Shown here in pieces: positions 12,809-15,401 of a DNA stretch of 15,401 nucleotides. Position numbers and translations under genes: made by a program. Below the pieces are notes generated by a model that worked only from the letters and a program-made list of their open reading frames with translations, was not told where the DNA came from and did not search any database. Within the stretch, counting starts at the first letter, position 1, and each line of letters starts with the position of its first letter. The DNA is from an uncultured Methanobrevibacter sp. (GTDB lineage: Archaea > Methanobacteriota > Methanobacteria > Methanobacteriales > Methanobacteriaceae), in assembly GCA_905235495.1 (NCBI GenBank), contig CAJOMK010000011.1, forward strand, positions 1 to 15,401, read 5' to 3'.

Positions 12809-14584
12809 ATGGTTTTTAAAAATATTTTCGAAGATTTAAATATCTCTAGAAATGATTTTTCTTATTTGCTGATTTTAACAGTTTTCAACATTATCATCAC
12901 ATATGTTCTTATAAACCATAACCTTAATCTTGGAATTTACTGTTCAGACGTTTTTGTGTATTTGACTAATTCCCTCACTTTTGCAGGTTTCAAATCAAGT
13001 AATGTATATTTGCATTTGTCTCCTCTAATCTGTTTTTTAACATCAATATTATTTAGATTGGGATTTTTATCTGAAACTTCCCTTTATGCCGTTACAGGTC
13101 TCTTTTGCATCTTAGGCAATATTGGGATTTATGTATTTTTAAAGAATAGGTTCAGTTCATTATTGAGCTTATGTGGTGCTTTTCTTTTTGGAACTTTCTC
13201 TTTAAACTTGCTTTGGTGGGCTAATGGAACATTGGACATACCTGCAGTTAGTTTATCCATATGGGCAATGCTTTTTACAGTTTTAGCTATTGACAAGGAT
13301 TCAAAATATTATATTTTAGCTATTTCATTGTTGGTTTTAGCTATTTTCACACGTTATACTGCATTATTCTTAATACCTTTGATTTTATTGTATTATCTTT
13401 CATATCATGACTTTTTCACCAATTTCGATTTATTGTTCAATGATAGGGGAGGATTATTGGGTAAGGTCAAATCTTATTTGAAAAGCAATGAATTTAGGAA
13501 TATATTAAAATCCTTTGCTTTTGCAGTTGTATTGATTATGATATTTTCCGCTTTGATTCTATCATTTGGTTCCCATTTGTCCTTTTTAACTCAAAGCTCT
13601 GAATTTGCATCAGGTTTTAAGGGAGAGGTGATGGACAATGCATATACAGCTGACACATTTTTCTATCTTCATGATTTTCCTAACTTCCTGTTTTCAGATT
13701 ATGTAAGCCTTGATGATGTTATTCCAGTATTGAATGGATCTAATTTTGTCTCTTATTTCCTGATAGGGGTCTTTGCCTTAGGAATAATATTGTTTATTTA
13801 TGGACTGTTTAGTCATGTTGATGAAAATAAGTTGAAAGGAGATACAAAAACTAGGATTAGAAATGCTAAAGATAAATCAAGCAAATATTCCAATAAACAC
13901 TTCAAATCATTTGCATGGATTTTAGTTGTTCTATTGTTGATTGCTTCAATCTTAAGCTTTAAGATAAATTCCTTAATAACCCTAACAATTCTGTTGGTTG
14001 ATTTTGTAATTCTATTTGCGTTATTGAAGAAAAATGGTTTTGACAGAGAAGACTATGCATTGAATATCCTTATGTTGGCATGGTTTTTGGTTTACTTCAT
14101 TTTCTTCACTTTCCTGAACATTAAAGTAAACAGATACATAATTACAGTATTTCCTGCTTTCATTTATTTTGCAATATATGCGTTAAACGGTATTTTAGAC
14201 TGGTCTAAAGAGCATAAGCTGGAATTCAAGAGCAAAAACATTTTAGGAATTATTCCAATTATCCTAATTGTATTCTGCATATTCTCAGCCGTATCTTTCC
14301 CAGCTACTGTTCATTACAATGAGGATTTCAACAATAACAAGGTGATGGCAGAGTACTTGATTGACTATGATCCTGATTATGCATCTAAAGAAGTTGCAGT
14401 TTTCCATCAAAGGTCTTTGAATTGGTTCCTAAAGACCAATACAGTTGCACTCACTGATGATCAATTGGATTATCTTGAAGCAAGCAATACCACTTATTAT
14501 ATTTCAGATGATAACTTTAAATTAGAGAATTATGCCATGATTCATCAGGAAAATGGTTTGTATTTATACGAGAGGATTAGTTAA
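12809..14584 (+). CDS. Membrane glycosyltransferase of GT-C fold (GT39/ArnT-like)
   Basis: This 591-residue multi-pass protein resembles GT-C enzymes, which use polyprenyl-phosphate sugars on the outer face of the membrane. The first helix (about 18-36) is followed by GIYCSDVFVYLTNSLTFAG (42-60). Its Asp47 stands where the family's catalytic loop aspartate is expected. Further features are LLWWANGTLDIPAVSLSIWA, FTRYTALFLIPLILLYYL and VNRYIITVFPAFIYFAIYAL, all common in archaeal GT39-like proteins. A charged cytosolic linker lies at about 336-370. The C-terminal 80 residues form a small external domain after the last helix. It is followed 10 bases later by another glycosyltransferase, so the two are very likely cotranscribed. 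The ATG at 12809 has only a weak ribosome binding site. Substrate and acceptor are unknown; protein N-glycan, lipid or cell-wall polymer are all possible. Confidence 0.8.
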   Translation: MVFKNIFEDLNISRNDFSYLLILTVFNIIITYVLINHNLNLGIYCSDVFVYLTNSLTFAGFKSSNVYLHLSPLICFLTSILFRLGFLSETSLYAVTGLFCILGNIGIYVFLKNRFSSLLSLCGAFLFGTFSLNLLWWANGTLDIPAVSLSIWAMLFTVLAIDKDSKYYILAISLLVLAIFTRYTALFLIPLILLYYLSYHDFFTNFDLLFNDRGGLLGKVKSYLKSNEFRNILKSFAFAVVLIMIFSALILSFGSHLSFLTQSSEFASGFKGEVMDNAYTADTFFYLHDFPNFLFSDYVSLDDVIPVLNGSNFVSYFLIGVFALGIILFIYGLFSHVDENKLKGDTKTRIRNAKDKSSKYSNKHFKSFAWILVVLLLIASILSFKINSLITLTILLVDFVILFALLKKNGFDREDYALNILMLAWFLVYFIFFTFLNIKVNRYIITVFPAFIYFAIYALNGILDWSKEHKLEFKSKNILGIIPIILIVFCIFSAVSFPATVHYNEDFNNNKVMAEYLIDYDPDYASKEVAVFHQRSLNWFLKTNTVALTDDQLDYLEASNTTYYISDDNFKLENYAMIHQENGLYLYERIS

Positions 14585-14594
14585 GGTGAATTTT

Positions 14595-15401
14595 ATGAAG
14601 ATTTTACATGTGGCACATTTCTTTATTCCTTGTTTATCTGCTGGAGGAGTAGTTAATGCAAGCTATCAGATTGCCTCTAAACAGAGAGAAGACAATGATG
14701 TCAAAGTCTTAACCACAGATTCATGTAAGGAAAGATTGAAATTCCCAAATGGTCGATATGATGTCGAAGTAGAGGGCATCAGGATTGATTATTTTAAGAA
14801 CTTATCCAATAGATTTAAAATGGCTACAATGTTGGACACTCCTTTGTCTGCTCATTTTAGAATCAGAAAGGAAATCAAGAATTATGAAATTGTTCACATT
14901 CATGAGCATAGGCAAACATTAGCTATTATTGTAAGCCATTTTGCAAGGAAAAACAATATTCCCTACATTGTACAGGCTCATGGATCAGCACTTCCTTTCT
15001 TCCAGAAGGAAGGATTGAAAAACATCTTTGACAAGGTGTTCGGATTCAAGATTCTTCATAATGCAACATGTGTCTTTGCACTAACCGAAGTTGAAAAAGA
15101 GCAATACTTGAAGATGGGTGTTGATGATGAAAAGATTGAGATTGTTCCGCTTGGAATCAATCTTGAAGAGTATGAAAATCTTCCAGATTATGGCATTTTT
15201 CGCTCTAAATTCAATATTGATGATGAGGATAAGCTAATTCTTTTTGTAGGTAGAATTCATGAAATCAAAGGACTGGATTTGTTGATTGATTCATTTAATG
15301 AAATGATTAATTTGAATGAAAATGATAAGATTAAATTAGCTATTGTCGGTCCTGATGATGGATATTTAGAGGAATTGGAAGAGAAAATCAAAAATTATTC
15401 T
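14595..15401 (+). CDS. Glycosyltransferase family 4 protein (N-terminal part, runs off the window)
   Basis: The first 269 residues are present. The start KILHVAHFFIPCLSAGGVVN (2-21) is the classic GT4 acceptor-domain opening with a glycine loop. EIVHIHEHRQT and IPYIVQAHGSALPFF follow, then CVFALTEVEKEQYLKMGV with IEIVPLGINLEEY, the linker to the donor domain. ILFVGRIHEIKGLDLLIDSF begins the donor-binding domain, with RxxxxKG. Typical members are 370-420 residues, so about a third is missing at the right edge. ATG at 14595 has a strong AGGTGA site (14584-14589) that overlaps the stop codon of the preceding GT-C gene by one base, showing translational coupling and one transcription unit. The protein is cytosolic with no signal peptide. 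Confidence 0.9.
   Translation, partial: MKILHVAHFFIPCLSAGGVVNASYQIASKQREDNDVKVLTTDSCKERLKFPNGRYDVEVEGIRIDYFKNLSNRFKMATMLDTPLSAHFRIRKEIKNYEIVHIHEHRQTLAIIVSHFARKNNIPYIVQAHGSALPFFQKEGLKNIFDKVFGFKILHNATCVFALTEVEKEQYLKMGVDDEKIEIVPLGINLEEYENLPDYGIFRSKFNIDDEDKLILFVGRIHEIKGLDLLIDSFNEMINLNENDKIKLAIVGPDDGYLEELEEKIKNYS

Overview
The window looks like chromosome of a methanogenic archaeon of the Methanobacteriales, most likely Methanobrevibacter or a close relative. It is very AT-rich. It carries archaeal hallmark genes: aTrm56, an archaeal-type myo-inositol-phosphate synthase, and a UbiA-family enzyme matching the ether-lipid DGGGP synthase. It also carries a stand-alone pyruvate carboxylase B subunit. 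Promoters show TTTAAATA or TTTATATA boxes, several genes have strong GAGG-type ribosome binding sites, and T-tracts follow many genes. The genus is an inference from gene content and composition.

Layout. Positions 2-178 hold the C-terminal end of a fumarate hydratase beta-type subunit, followed by a DUF763 gene (320-1441, +). Three minus-strand genes converge on it: trm56 (1579-2133), cobS (2263-3099) and a two-part protein with a CobZ/PgpA-like C-terminal domain (3227-4408). Divergent from these is larC (4705-5979, +). A small two-helix membrane-protein gene (about 6123-6777, +) follows; it is broken by apparent single-base losses and preceded by a duplicated promoter. Two metabolic genes lie on the minus strand: pycB (6909-8636) and ino1 (8987-10081). 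From 10290 to the right edge everything is on the plus strand: a cytosolic glycosyltransferase, DGGGP synthase, a GT-C membrane glycosyltransferase and the start of a GT4 glycosyltransferase.

How the genes fit together. cobS and the CobZ-like gene point to the last steps of cobalamin assembly, the cofactor of the methyltransferases of methanogenesis. larC is a nickel-insertion protein whose partners are not in view. pycB, and probably the fumarate hydratase subunit, belong to anaplerosis and the incomplete reductive TCA branch. ino1, DGGGP synthase and three glycosyltransferases form an envelope theme: ether lipid core, inositol headgroup and sugar transfer.

The spaces between genes are unusual. 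Most of the longer ones hold a short tandem array with its own unit: 9, 10-11, 18, about 20 or about 21 bp. The clearest is a 10-unit array of A-tracts at helical spacing between the CobZ-like gene and larC. Several genes end in a perfect hairpin plus T-tract rather than a bare T-tract. I found no CRISPR array, tRNA, rRNA, transposase or phage gene. The best candidates for something new are the degenerate CobZ-like fusion protein, the broken membrane gene with its duplicated promoter, and the phased array; none amounts to a demonstrated new system.
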